Below, one piece after another: positions 25,233 to 40,000 of a stretch of DNA of 64,000 nt. Both the position numbers and the translations under genes were made by a program. Every line of letters starts with the position of its first letter. The first letter of the stretch is position 1. The stretch is from Apium graveolens (lineage: Eukaryota; Streptophyta; Magnoliopsida; Apiales; Apiaceae): assembly GCF_009905375.1 (NCBI RefSeq), contig NW_027418187.1, positions 62,001 through 126,000 of the forward strand, read 5' to 3'. The notes below the pieces were generated by a model. The model did not search any database and was not told the DNA's origin. It saw only the letters and a program-made list of their open reading frames with translations.

Positions 25233-27386
25233 AATCAATCATGTTAGTGACTTATCACCATATTGTAGTCACTTTGCACCTTATAAGAGTCACTTGCCAT
25301 CATATATTGGTACAATTAACATGTTAACATCATATACATCCAATTAGAAATCCTTTTATCACCTCTTAGTGCCACATTCATACAAGTCAATTTTGGTTAA
25401 CATTTTGGTTCAAATTAACCGTGTAAGTCACTTTTCACCATATTAGAGTCATTTTGCACCCTATATGAGTCACTTTCCACCATATATTTATACAATTAAC
25501 ATGTTAACATCATATACATCCGAATTGACATCCTCTTACCACCTCTTAATTTCACTTTCATACAGGTCAATTATGTTCCACATTTTGGTTCTAATCAACC
25601 ATGTAAGTCACTTTTCACCATATTAGAGACACTTTGCACCTTATAAGAGTCACTTTCCACCATATACACAACAATTAACATGTTAACATCGTATACATCC
25701 AGTTTGACATCCTTTTACCACCTATTAATGCCACTTTCATACAAGTTAATTTTATTCCACATTTTGGCTCTAATAAACCATGTAATTCACTTTTCACCAT
25801 ATTAGAGTCACTTTGCACCCTATAAGAGTCACTTTCCCCACATATTGATACAATTAACATGTTAACATCATGTACATGCAATTAAACATCTTTTAACCAC
25901 CTTTTGGTAACCCTTTCCTACAAGTCAATTTTGGGCCACATTTTGGCTCTAATCAATCATGTAAGTGACTTATGACCATATTGTAGTCACTTTGCACCTT
26001 ATAAGAGTCACTTGCCATCATATATTGGTACAATTAACATGTTAACATCATATACATCCAATTAGAAATCCTTTTATCACCTCTTAGTGCCACATTCATA
26101 CAAGTCAATTTTGGTTAACATTTTGGTTCAAATTAACCGTGTAAGTCACTTTTCACCATATTAGAGTCATTTTGCACCCTATATGAGTCACTTTCCACCA
26201 TATATTTATACAATTAACATGTTAACATCATATACATCCGAATGGACATCCTCTTACCACCTCTTAATTTCACTTTCATACAGGTCAATTATGTTCCACA
26301 TTTTGGTTCTAATCAACCATGTAAGTCACTTTTCACCATATTAGAGTCACTTTGCACCTTATAAGAGTCACTTTCCACCATATACACAACAATTAACATG
26401 TTAACATCGTATACATCCAGTTTGACATCCTTTTACCACCTATTAATGCCACTTTCATACAAGTTAATTTTATTCCACATTTTGGCTCTAATAAACCATG
26501 TAATTCACTTTTCACCATATTAGAGTCACTTTGCACCCTATAAGAGTCACTTTCCCCACATATTGATACAATTAACATGTTAACATCATGTACATGCAAT
26601 TAAACATCTTTTAACCACCTTTTGGTAACCCTTTCCTACAAGTCAATTTTGGGCCACATTTTGGCTCTAATCAATCATGTAAGTGACTTATGACCATATT
26701 GTAGTCACTTTGCACCTTATAAGAGTCACTTGCCATCATATATTGGTACAATTAACATGTTAACATCATATACATCCAATTAGAAATCCTTTTATCACCT
26801 CTTAGTGCCACATTCATACAAGTCAATTTTGGTTAACATTTTGGTTCAAATTAACCGTGTAAGTCACTTTTCACCATATTAGAGTCATTTTGCACCCTAT
26901 ATGAGTCACTTTCCACCATATATTTATACAATTAACATGTTAACATCATATACATCCGAATTGACATCCTCTTACCACCTCTTAATTTCACTTTCATACA
27001 GGTCAATTATGTTCCACATTTTGGTTCTAATCAACCATGTAAGTCACTTTTCACCATATTAGAGTCACTTTGCACCTTATAAGAGTCACTTTCCACCATA
27101 TACACAACAATTAACATGTTAACATCGTATACATCCAGTTTGACATCCTTTTACCACCTATTAATGCCACTTTCATACAAGTTAATTTTATTCAACATTT
27201 TGGCTCTAATCAACCATGTAAGTCACTTTTCACCATATTAGAGTCACTTTGCACCCTATAAGAGTCACTTTCCCCACATATTGATACAATTAACATGTTA
27301 ACATCATGTACATGCAATTAAACATCTTTTAACCACCTTTTGGTAACCCTTTCCTACAAGTCAATTTTGGGCCACATTTTGGCTCT
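25233..27386. repeat. Three exact-length 718-bp tetramers (C-D-A-B)
   Basis: C starts at 25233, 25951, 26669 and 27387, each exactly 718 bp apart. The TTGTAGTCAC variant recurs at the same phase in the first three. Units 1 and 2 share CTAATAAACCATGTAATTC in the B copy (about 25770 and 26489), and units 2 and 3 begin with GACTTATGACCATATT. The copies are almost identical (one visible difference is GAATGGACATCC near 26240), so this is a recent local amplification of the basic tetramer inside longer HORs. Confidence 0.85.
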
Positions 27387-27925
27387 AATCAATCATGTAA
27401 GTGACTTATCACCATATTACAGTCACTTTGCACCTTATAAGAGTCACTTGCCATCATATATCGGTACAATTAAAATGTTAACATCATATACATCCAATTA
27501 GAAATCCTTCTACCACCTCTTAGTGCCACATTCATACAAGTCAATTTTGGTCCACATTTTGGTACTAATTAACCATGTAAGTCACTTTTCACCATATTTG
27601 AGTCATTTTGCACCCTATATGAGTCACTTTCCACAATCTATTTGTATAATTAACATGTTAACATCATATACATCCAATTTGATATCCTTTTACCACCTAT
27701 TAATGCCACTTTCATACAAGTTAATTTTATTCCACATTTTGGCTCTAATCAACCATGTAAGTCACTTTTCACCATATTAGAGTCACTTTGCACCCTATAA
27801 GAGTCACTATCCCCATATATTGATACAATTAACATGTTAACATCATGTACATGCAATTAAACATCCTTTAACCACCTTTTGGTACCCCTTTCCCACAAGT
27901 CAATTTTGGGCCACATTTTGGTTCT

Positions 27926-30549
27926 AATCAACCATGTAAGTCACTTTTCACCATATTAGAGTCACTTTTCAACATATTTATACACAACAATTAACATGTT
28001 AACATTATATACATCCAGTTTGACATCCTTTTACCACCTATTAATGCCACTTTCATAGAAGTTAATTTTATTCCACATTTTGGCTCTAATCAACCATGTA
28101 AGTCACTTTTCACCATATTAGAGTGACTTTGCACCCTATAAGAGTCACTTTCCCCACATATTGATACAATTAACATGTTAACATCATGTACATGCAATTA
28201 AACATCCTTTAACCACCTTTTGGTAACCCTTTCCTACAAGTCAATTTTGGGCCACATTTTGGCTCTAATCAATCATGTAAGTGACTTATCACCATATTAC
28301 AGTCACTTTGCACCTTATAAGAGTCACTTGCCATCATATATCGGTACAATTAAAATGTTAACATCATATACATCCAATTAGAAATCCTTCTACCACCTCT
28401 TAGTGCCACATTCATACAAGTCAATTTTGGTCCACATTTTGGTTCTAATTAACCATGTAAGTCACTTTTCACCATATTCGAGTCATTTTGCACCCTATAT
28501 GAGTCACTTTCCACAATCTATTTGTATAATTAACATGTTAACATCATATACATCCAATTTGATATCCTTTTACCACCTATTAATGCCACTTTCATACAAG
28601 TTAATTTTATTCCACATTTTGGCTCTAATCAACCATGTAAGTCACTTTTCACCATATTAGAGTCACTTTGCACCCTATAAGAGTCACTATCCCCATATAT
28701 TGATACAATTAACATGTTATATTCATGTACATGCAATTAAACATCCTTTAACCACCTTTTGGTACCCCTTTCCCACAAGTCAATTTTGGGCCACATTTTG
28801 GTTCTAATCAACCATGTAAGTCACTTTTCACCATATTAGAGTCACTTTCCACCGTATATACAACAATTAACATGTTAACATCATATACATCCAGTTTGAC
28901 ATCCTTTTACCACCTATTAATGCCACTTTCATGCAAATTAATTTTATTCCACATTTTGGCTCTAATCAACCATGTAAGTCACTTTTCACCATATTAGAGT
29001 CACTTTGCACCCTATAAGAGTCACTTTCACCACATATTGATACAATTAACATGTTAACATCATGTACATGCAATTAAACATCTTTTAACCACCTTTTGGT
29101 AACCCTTTCCTACAAGTCAATTTTGGGCCACATTTTGGATCTAATCAATCATGTAAGTGACTTATCACCATATTACAGTCACTTTGCACCTTATAAGAGT
29201 CACTTGCCATCATATATCGGTACAATTAAAATGTTAACATCATATACATCCAATTAGAAATCCTTCTACCACCTCTTAGTGCCACATTCATACAAGTCAA
29301 TTTTGGTCCACATTTTGGTTCTAATTAACCATGTAAGTCACTTTTCACCATATTCGAGTCATTTTGCACCCTATATGAGTCACTTTCCACAATCTATTTG
29401 TATAATTAACATGTTAACATCATATACATCCAATTTGATATCCTTTTACCACCTATTAATGCCACTTTCATACAAGTTAATTTTATTCCACATTTTGGCT
29501 CTAATCAACCATGTAAGTCACTTTTCACCATATTAGAGTCACTTTGCACCCTATAAGAGTCACTATCCCCATATATTGATACAATTAACATGTTAACATC
29601 ATGTACATGCAATTAAACATCCTTTAACCACCTTTTGGGGCACAAGTCAATTTTGGGCCACATTTTGGTTCTAATCAACCATGTAAGTCAATTTTCACCA
29701 TATTAGAGTCACTTTTTACCATATTTATACACAACAATTAACATGTTAACATTATATACATCCAGTTTGACATCCTTTTACCACCTATTAATGCCACTTT
29801 CATAGAAGTTAATTTTATTCCATATTTTGGCTCTCAACCATGTAAGTCACTTTTCACCATATTAGAGTCACTTTGCACCCTATAAGAGTCACTTTCCCCA
29901 CATATTGATACAATTAACATGTTAACATCATGTACATGCAATTAAACATCCTTTAACCACCTTTTGGTAACCCTTTCCTACAAGTCAATTTTGGGCCACA
30001 TTTTGGCTCTAATCAATCATGTAAGTGACTTATCACCATATTACAGTCACTTTGCACCTTATAAGAGTCACTTGCCATCATATATCGGTACAATTAAAAT
30101 GTTAACATCATATACATCCAATTAGAAATCCTTCTACCACCTCTTAGTGCCACATTCATACAAGTCAATTTTGGTCCACATTTTGGTTCTAATTAACCAT
30201 GTAAGTCACTTTTCACCATATTCGAGTCATTTTGCACCCTATATGAGTCACTTTCCACAATCTATTTGTATAATTAACATGTTAACATCATATACATCCA
30301 ATTTGACATCCTTTTACCACCTATTAATGCCACTTTCATACAAGTTAATTTTATTCCACATTTTGGCTCTAATCAACCATGTAAGTCACTTTTCACCATA
30401 TTAGAGTCACTTTGCACCCTATAAGAGTCACTTTCCCCATATATTGATACAATTAACATGTTAACATCGTGTACATGCAATTAAACATCCTTTAACCACC
30501 TTTTGGTACCCCTTTCCCACAAGTCAATTTTGGGCCACATTTTGGCTCT
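27926..30549. repeat. 5-mer ladder, three units of 880, 867 and 877 bp
   Basis: Units start at 27926, 28806 and 29673 and end where C' begins at 30550. The order is A-type, B, C, D/A, B. The first and third units open with the short A. The second opens with an A lacking one 21-bp subrepeat exactly (28819 onward) and with CACCGTATATAC. The second unit ends with a shortened B (CCTTTTGGGGCACAAG near 29.63 kb). The third has an AAT loss (GGCTCTCAACC) near 29.83 kb. Confidence 0.8.
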
Positions 30550-33500
30550 CATCAATCATGTAAGTGACTTATCACCATATTAGAGTCACTTTGCACCTTT
30601 TAAGAGTCACTTGCCATCATATATTGGTACAATTAACATGTTAACATCATATACATCCAATTAGAAATCCTTTTACCACCTCTTAGTGCCACATTCATAC
30701 AAGTCAATTTTGGTTCACATTTTGGTTCAAATTAACCGTGTAAGTCACTTTTCACCATATTAGAGTCATTTTGCACCCTATATGAGTCACTTTCCACCAT
30801 ATATTTATACAATTAACATGTTAACATCATATACATCCAAATTGACATCCTCTTACCACCTCTTAATTCCACTTTCATACAGGTCAATTTTGTTCCCCAT
30901 TTTGGTTCTAATCAACCATGTAAGTCACTTTTCACCATATTAGAGTCACTTTGCACCTTATAAGAGTCACTTTCCACCATATACAACAATTAACATGTTA
31001 ACATCATATACATCCAGTTTGACATCCTTTTACCACCTATTAATGCCACTTTCATACAAGTTAATTTTATTACACATTTTGGCTCTAATCAACCATGTAA
31101 GTCACTCTTCACCATATTAGAGTCACTTTGCACCCTATAAGAGTCACTTTCCCCACATATTGATACAATTAACATGTTAACATCATGTACATGCAATTAA
31201 ACATCCTTTAGCCACCGTTTGGTACCTCTTTCCTACAAGTCAATTTTGGGCCACATTTTGGCTCTAATCAATCATGTAAGTGACTTATCACCATATTAAA
31301 GTCACTTTGCACCTTATAAGAGTCACTTGCCATCATATATTGGTACAATTAACATGTTAACATCATATACATCCAATTAGAAATCCTTTTACCACCTCTT
31401 ACTGCCACATTCATACAAGTCAATTTTGGTCCTCATTTTGGTTCAAATTAACCATGTAAGTCACTTTTCACCATATTAGAGTCATTTTGCACCCTATATG
31501 AGTCACTTTCCAGCATATATTTATACAATTAACATGTTAACATCATATACATCCGAATTGACATCCTTTTACCACCTCTTAATTCCACTTTCATACAGGT
31601 CAATTTTGTTCCACATTTTGGTTCTAATCAACCATGTAAGTCAGTTTTCACCACATTAGAGTCACTTTGCACCTTATAAAAGTCACTTTCCACCGTATAA
31701 ACAACAATAAAAATGTTAACATCGTATACATCCAGTTTGACATCCTTTTACCACCTATTAATGCCACTTTCATACAAGTTAATTTTATTCCACATTTTGG
31801 CTCTAATCAACCATGTAAGTCACTTTTCACCATATTAGAGTCACTTTGCACCCTATAAGAGTCACTTTCCCCACATATTGATACAATTAACATGTTAACA
31901 TCATGTACATGCAATTAAACATCTTTTAACCACCTTTTGGTAACCCTTTCCTATAAGTCAATTTTGGGCCACATTTTGGCTCTAATCAATCATGTAAGTG
32001 ACTTATCACCATATTACAGTCACTTTGCACCTTATAAGAGTCACTTGCCATCATATATCGGTACAATTAAAATGTTAACATCATATACATCCAATTAGAA
32101 ATCCTTCTACCACCTCTTAGTGCCACATTCATACAAGTCAATTTTGGTCCACATTTTGGTTCTAATTAACCATGTAAGTCACTTTTCACCATATTCGAGT
32201 CATTTTGCACCCTATATGAGTCACTTTCCACAATCTATTTGTATAATTAACATGTTAATATCATATACATCCAATTTGATATCCTTTTACCACCTATTAA
32301 TGCCACTTTCATACAAGTTAATTTTATTCCACATTTTGGCTCTAATCAACCATGTAAGTCACTTTTCACCATATTAGAGTCACTTTGCACCCTATAAGAG
32401 TCACTATCCCCATATATTGATACAATTAACATGTTAACATCATGTACATGCAATTAAACATCCTTTAACCACCTTTTGGTACCCCTTTCCCACAAGTCAA
32501 TTTTGGGCCACATTTTGGCTCTCATCAATCATGTAAGTGACTTATCACCATATTAGAGTCACTTTGCACCTTATAAGAGTCACTTGCCATCATATATTGG
32601 TACAATTAACATGTTAAAATCATATACATCCAATTAGAAATCCTTTTACCACCTCTTAGTGCCACATTCATACAAGTCAATTTTGGTTCACATTTTGGTT
32701 CAAATTAACCGTGTAATTCACTTTTCACCATATTAGAGTCATTTTGCACCCTATATGAGTCACTTTCCACCATATATTTATACAATTAACATGTTAACAT
32801 CATATACATCCGAATTGACATCCTCTTACCACCTCTTAATTCCACTTTCATACAGGTCAATTTTGTTCCCCATTTTGGTTCTAATCAACCATGTAAGTCA
32901 CTTTTCACCATATTAGAGTCACTTTGCACCTTATAAGAGTCACTTTCCACCATATATACAACAATTAACATGTTAACATCATATACATCCAGTTTGACAT
33001 CCTTTTACCACCTATTAATGCCACTTTCATACAAGTTAATTTTATTACACATTTTGGCTCTAATCAACCATGTAAGTCACTCTTCACCATATTAGAGTCA
33101 CTTTGCACCCTATAAGAGTCACTTTCCCCACATATTGATACAATTAACATGTTAACATCATGTACATGCAATTAAACATCCTTTAGCCACCGTTTGGTAC
33201 CTCTTTCCTACAAGTCAATTTTGGGCCACATTTTGGCTCTAATCAATCATGTAAGTGACTTATCACCATATTAAAGTCACTTTGCACCTTATAAGAGTCA
33301 CTTGCCATCATATATTGGTACAATTAACATGTTAACATCATATACATCCAATTAGAAATCCTTTTACCACCTCTTACTGCCACATTCATACAAGTCAATT
33401 TGGTCCACATTTTGGTTCAAATTAACCATGTAAGTCACTTTTCACCATATTAGAGTCATTTTGCACCCTATATGAGTCACTTTCCAGCATATATTTATAC

Positions 33501-35740
33501 AATTAACATGTTAACATCATATACATCCGAATTGACATCCTTTTACCACCTCTTAATTCCACTTTCATACAGGTCAATTTTGTTCCACATTTTGGTTCTA
33601 ATCAACCATGTAAGTCAGTTTTCACCACATTAGAGTCACTTTGCACCTTATAAAAGTCACTTTCCACCGTATACACAACAATAAAAATGTTAACATCGTA
33701 TACATCCAGTTTGACATCCTTTTACCACCTATTAATGCCACTTTCATACAAGTTAATTTTATTCCACATTTTGGCTCTAATCAACCATGTAAGTCACTTT
33801 TCACCATATTAGAGTCACTTTGCACCCTATAAGAGTCACTTTCCCCACATATTGATACAATTAACATGTTAACATCATGTACATGCAATTAAACATCTTT
33901 TAACCACCTTTTGGTAACCCTTTCCTACAAGTCAATTTTGGGCCACATTTTGGCTCTAATCAATCATGTAAGTGACTTATCACCATATTACAGTCACTTT
34001 GCACCTTATAAGAGTCACTTGCCATCATATATCGGTACAATTAAAATGTTAACATCATATACATTCAATTAGAAATCCTTCTACCACCTCTTAGTGCCAC
34101 ATTCATACAAGTCAATTTTGGTCCACATTTTGGCTCTCATCAATCATGTAAGTGACTTATCACCATATTAGAGTCACTTTGCACCTTATAAGAGTCACTT
34201 GCCATCATATATTGGTACAATTAACATGTTAAAATCATATACATCCAATTAGAAATCCTTTTACCACCTCTTAGTGCCACATTCATACAAGTCAATTTTG
34301 GTTCACATTTTGGTTCAAATTAACCGTGTAAGTCACTTTTCACCATATTAGAGTCATTTTGCACCCTATATGAGTCACTTTCCACCATATATTTATACAA
34401 TTAACATGTTAACATCATATACATCCGAATTGACATCCTCTTACCACCTCTTAATTCCACTTTCATACAGGTCAATTTTGTTCCCCATTTTGGTTCTAAT
34501 CAACCATGTAAGTGACTTTTCACCATATTAGAGTCACATTGCACCTTATAAGAGTCACTTTCCACCATATATACAACAATTCACATGTTAACATCATATA
34601 CATCCAGTTTGACATCCTTTTACCACCTATTAATGCCACTTTCATACAAGTTAATTTTATTACACATTTTGGCTCTAATCAACCATGTAAGTCACTCTTC
34701 ACCATATTAGAGTCACTTTGCACCCTATAAGAGTCACTTTCCCCACATATTGATACAATTAACATTTTAACATCATGTACATGCAATTAAACATCCTTTA
34801 GCCACCGTTTGGTACCTCTTTCCTACAAGTCAATTTTGGGCCACATTTTGGCTCTAATCAATCATGTAAGTGACTTATCACCATATTAAAGTCACTTTGC
34901 ACCTTATAAGAGTCACTTGCCATCATATATTGGTACAATTAACATGTTAACATCATATACATCCAATTAGAAATCCTTTTACCACCTCTTACTGCCACAT
35001 TCATACAAGTCAATTTTGGTCCACATTTTGGTTCAAATTAACCATGTAAGTCACTTTTCACCATATTAGAGTCATTTTGCACCCTATATGAGTCACTTTC
35101 CAGCATATATTTATACAATTAACATGTTAACATCATATACATCCGAATTGACATCCTTTTACCACCTCTTAATTCCACTTTCATACAGGTCAATTTTGTT
35201 CCACATTTTGGTTCTAATCAACCATGTAAGTCAGTTTTCACCACATTAGAGTCACTTTGCACCTTATAAAAGTCACTTTCCACCGTATACACAACAATAA
35301 AAATGTTAACATCGTATACATCCAGTTTGACATCCTTTTACCACCTATTAATGCCACTTTCATACAAGTTAATTTTATTCCACATTTTGGCTCTAATCAA
35401 CCATGTAAGTCACTTTTCACCATATTAGAGTCACTTTGCACCCTATAAGAGTCACTTTCCCCACATATTGATACAATTAACATGTTAACATCATGTACAT
35501 GCAATTAAACATCTTTTAACCACCTTTTGGTAACCCTTTCCTACAAGTCAATTTTGGGCCACATTTTGGCTCTAATCAATCATGTAAGTGACTTATCACC
35601 ATATTACAGTCACTTTGCACCTTATAAGAGTCACTTGCCATCATATATCGGTACAATTAAAATGTTAACATCATATACATCCAATTAGAAATCCTTCTAC
35701 CACCTCTTAGTGCCACATTCATACAAGTCAATTTTGGTCC
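28950..35740. repeat. 6.8-kb block, copy 1 (repeated 14.33 kb away)
   Basis: This block recurs at 43.28-50.07 kb. Offsets are 14,329 bp at the left, 14,332 after the AAT deletion near 29.83 kb, and 14,333 after a single-T loss near 33.40 kb, as expected for collinear copies. Shared private marks are CCTTTTGGGGCACAAG (about 29.63/43.96 kb), ACATCGTGTACATG (30.47/44.80), GCACCTTTTAAGAG (30.59/44.93), CCATATACAACAATT (30.98/45.31) and ATTCACATGTTAAC (34.58/48.91). Collinearity ends where C is followed by C' here and by D/A in the other copy. Confidence 0.82.
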
Positions 35741-37067
35741 ACATTTTGGCTCTCATCAATCATGTAAGTGACTTATCACCATATTAGAGTCACTTTGCAC
35801 CTTATAAGAGTCACTTGCCATCATATATTGGTACAATTAACATTTTAAAATCATATACATCCAATTAGAAATCCTTTTACCACCTCTTAGTGCCACATTC
35901 ATACAAGTCAATTTTGGTTCACATTTTGCTTCAAATTAACCGTGTAAGTCACTTTTCACCATATTAGAGTCATTTTGCACCCTATATGAGTCACTTTCCA
36001 CCATATATTTATACAATTAACATGTTAACATCATATACATCCAATTTGATATCCTTTTACCACCTATTAATGCCACTTTCATACAAGTTAATTTTATTCC
36101 ACATTTTGGCTCTAATCAACCATGTAAGTCACTTTTCACCATATTAGAGTCACTTTGCACCCTATAAGAGTCACTATCCCCATATATTGATACAATTAAC
36201 ATGTTAACATCATGTACATGCAATTAAACATCCTTTAACCACCTTTTGGTACCCCTTTCCCACAAGTCAATTTTGGGCCACATTTTGGTTCTAATCAACC
36301 ATGTAAGTCACTTTTCACCATATTAGAGTCACTTTTCAACATATTTATACACAACAATTAACATGTTAACATTATATACATCCAGTTTGACATCCTTTTA
36401 CCACCTATTAATGCCACTTTCATAGAAGTTAATTTTATTCCACATTTTGGCTCTAATCAACCATGTAAGTCACTTTTCACCATATTAGAGTGACTTTGCA
36501 CCCTATAAGAGTCACTTTCCCCACATATTGATACAATTAACATGTTAACATCATGTACATGCAATTAAACATCCTTTAACCACCTTTTGGTAACCCTTTC
36601 CTACAAGTCAATTTTGGGCCACATTTTGGCTCTAATCAATCATGTAAGTGACTTATCACCATATTACAGTCACTTTGCACCTTATAAGAGTCACTTGCCA
36701 TCATATATCGGTACAATTAAAATGTTAACATCATATACATCCAATTAGAAATCCTTCTACCACCTCTTAGTGCCACATTCATACAAGTCAATTTTGGTCC
36801 ACATTTTGGTTCTAATTAACCATGTAAGTCACTTTTCACCATATTCGAGTCATTTTGCACCCTATATGAGTCACTTTCCACAATCTATTTGTATAATTAA
36901 CATGTTAACATCATATACATCCAATTTGATATCCTTTTACCACCTATTAATGCCACTTTCATACAAGTTAATTTTATTCCACATTTTGGCTCTAATCAAC
37001 CATGTAAGTCACTTTTCACCATATTAGAGTCACTTTGCACCCTATAAGAGTCACTTTCCCCACATAT
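32420..37067. repeat. 4.65-kb tandem duplication, copy 1 (26 monomers)
   Basis: Marks repeat at an offset of 4,648 bp: ATGTTAAAATC at about 32611 and 37259, the ACAACAATAAAAATG A copies near 33.68/38.33 and 35.30/39.94 kb, and the D/A copies near 36.8/41.45 kb (4,650). The unit includes one 9-mer (A, B, C, C', D, A, B, C, D) and a 17-mer containing a D/A, B, short A, B, C, D/A, B segment. That segment resembles 27.6-28.7 kb (shared TTTTCAACATATTTATAC and GAGTGACTTTGCACC). Confidence 0.78.
34117..34150 (+). repeat. C-C' junction (example of the 9-mer breakpoint)
   Basis: The end of a C monomer (GGTCCACATTTTGG) runs straight into CTCTCATCAATCATG, the start of C'. Compared with the 11-mer order C, D/A, B, C', this removes D/A and B, a net loss of 358 bp (1,974 versus 1,616 bp between successive marked A copies). 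The exchange falls in the shared CCACATTTTGG. The same junction recurs near 35.75, 38.78, 40.40, 42.21, 48.47, 52.60, 54.22, 57.81, 59.42 and 63.03 kb. Confidence 0.82.
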
Positions 37068-40000
37068 TGATACAATTAACATGTTAACATCATGTACATG
37101 CAATTAAACATCCTTTAACCACCTTTTGGTACCCCTTTCCCACAAGTCAATTTTGGGCCACATTTTGGCTCTCATCAATCATGTAAGTGACTTATCACCA
37201 TATTAGTCACTTTGCACCTTATAAGAGTCACTTGCCATCATATATTGGTACAATTAACATGTTAAAATCATATACATCCAATTAGAAATCCTTTTACCAC
37301 CTCTTAGTGCCACATTCATACAAGTCAATGTTGGTTCACATTTTGGTTCAAATTAACCGTGTAAGTCACTTTTCACCATATTAGAGTCATTTTGCACCCT
37401 ATATGAGTCACTTTCCACCATATATTTATACAATTAACATGTTAACATCATATACATCCGAATTGACATCCTCTTACCACCTCTTAATTCCACTTTCATA
37501 CAGGTCAATTTTGTTCCCCATTTTGGTTCTAATCAACCATGTAAGTCACTTTTCACCATATTAGAGTCACTTTGCACCTTATAAGAGTCACTTTCCACCA
37601 TATATACAACAATTAACATGTTAACATCATATACATCCAGTTTGACATCCTTTTACCACCTATTAATGCCACTTTCATACAAGTTAATTTTATTACACAT
37701 TTTGGCTCTAATCAACCATGTAAGTCACTCTTCACCATATTAGAGTCACTTTGCACCCTATAAGAGTCACTTTCCCCACATATTGATACAATTAACATGT
37801 TAACATCATGTACATGCAATTAAACATCCTTTAGCCACCGTTTGGTACCTCTTTCCTACAAGTCAATTTTGGGCCACATTTTGGCTCTAATCAATCATGT
37901 AAGTGACTTATCACCATATTAAAGTCACTTTGCACCTTATAAGAGTCACTTGCCATCATATATTGGTACAATTAACATGTTAACATCATATACATCCAAT
38001 TAGAAATCCTTTTACCACCTCTTACTGCCACATTCATACAAGTCAATTTTGGTCCACATTTTGGTTCAAATTAACCATGTAAGTCACTTTTCACCATATT
38101 AGAGTCATTTTGCACCCTATATGAGTCACTTTCCAGCATATATTTATACATTAACATGTTAACATCATATACATCCGAATTGACATCCTTTTACCACCTC
38201 TTAATTCCACTTTCATACAGGTCAATTTTGTTCCACATTTTGGTTCTAATCAACCATGTAAGTCAGTTTTCACCACATTAGAGTCACTTTGCACCTTATA
38301 AAAGTCACTTTCCACCGTATACACAACAATAAAAATGTTAACATCGTATACATCCAGTTTGACATCCTTTTACCACCTATTAATGCCACTTTCATACAAG
38401 TTAATTTTATTCCACATTTTGGCTCTAATCAACCATGTAAGTCACTTTTCACCATATTAGAGTCACTTTGCACCCTATAAGAGTCACTTTCCCCACATAT
38501 TGATACAATTAACATGTTAACATCATGTACATGCAATTAAACATCTTTTAACCACCTTTTGGTAACCCTTTCCTACAAGTCAATTTTGGGCCACATTTTG
38601 GCTCTAATCAATCATGTAAGTGACTTATCACCATATTACAGTCACTTTGCACCTTATAAGAGTCACTTGCCATCATATATCGGTACAATTAAAATGTTAA
38701 CATCATATACATCCAATTAGAAATCCTTCTACCACCTCTTAGTGCCACATTCATACAAGTCAATTTTGGTCCACATTTTGGCTCTCATCAATCATGTAAG
38801 TGACTTATCACCATATTAGAGTCACTTTGCACCTTATAAGAGTCACTTGCCATCATATATTGGTACAATTAACATGTTAAAATCATATACATCCAATTAG
38901 AAATCCTTTTACCACCTCTTAGTGCCACATTCATACAGGTCAATTTTGGTTCACATTTTGGTTCAAATTAACCGTGTAAGTCACTTTTCACCATATTAGA
39001 GTCATTTTACACCCTATATGAGTCACTTTCCACCATATATTTATACAATTAACATGTTAACATCATATACATCCGAATTGACATCCTCTTACCACCTCTT
39101 AATTCCACTTTCATACAGGTCAATTTTGTTCCCCATTTTGGTTCTAATCAACCATGTAAGTCACTTTTCACCATATTAGAGTAACTTTGCACCTTATAAG
39201 AGTCACTTTCCACCATATATACAACAATTAACATGTTAACATCATATACATCCAGTTTGACATCCTTTTACCACCTATTAATGCCACTTTCATACAAGTT
39301 AATTTTATTACACATTTTGGCTCTAATCAACCATGTAAGTCACTCTTCACCATATTAGAGTCAGTTTGCACCCTATAAGAGTCACTTTCCCCACATATTG
39401 ATACAATTAACATGTTAACATCATGTACATGCAATTAAACATCCTTTAGCCACCGTTTGGTACCACTTTCCTACAAGTCAATTTTGGGCCACATTTTGGC
39501 TCTAATCAATCATGTAAGTGACTTATCACCATATTAAAGTCACTTTGCACCTTATAAGAGTCACTTGCCATCATATATTGGTACAATTAACATGTTAACA
39601 TCATATACATCCAATTAGAAATCCTTTTACCACCTCTTACTGCCACATTCATACAAGTCAATTTTGGTCCACATTTTGGTTCAAATTAACCATGTAAGTC
39701 ACTTTTCACCATATTAGAGTCATTTTGCACCCTATATGAGTCACTTTCCAGCATATATTTATACAATTAACATGTTAACATCATATACATCCGAATTGAC
39801 ATCCTTTTACCACCTCTTAATTCCACTTTCATACAGGTCAATTTTGTTCCACATTTTGGTTCTAATCAACCATGTAAGTCAGTTTTCACCACATTAGAGT
39901 TACTTTGCACCTTATAAAAGTCACTTTCCACCGTATACACAACAATAAAAATGTTAACATCGTATACATCCAGTTTGACATCCTTTTACCACCTATTAAT

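Noticed and set aside
25675..25881. Minus-strand ORFs at 25675-25881, 26393-26599 and 42300-42485
   Set aside because: The first two are 718 bp apart, being the same tetramer position read in reverse. All lie inside satellite monomers, so they do not indicate inverted monomers or genes.
31667..31858. Recurrent 63-codon ORF (MHLIKVTFHR...) in about 20 copies
   Set aside because: It is a read-through of an A monomer with the AATAAAAATG variant and part of the next B. It is a by-product of lost stop codons in one lineage, and single-base indels near 62.55 kb break it with no sign of constraint.
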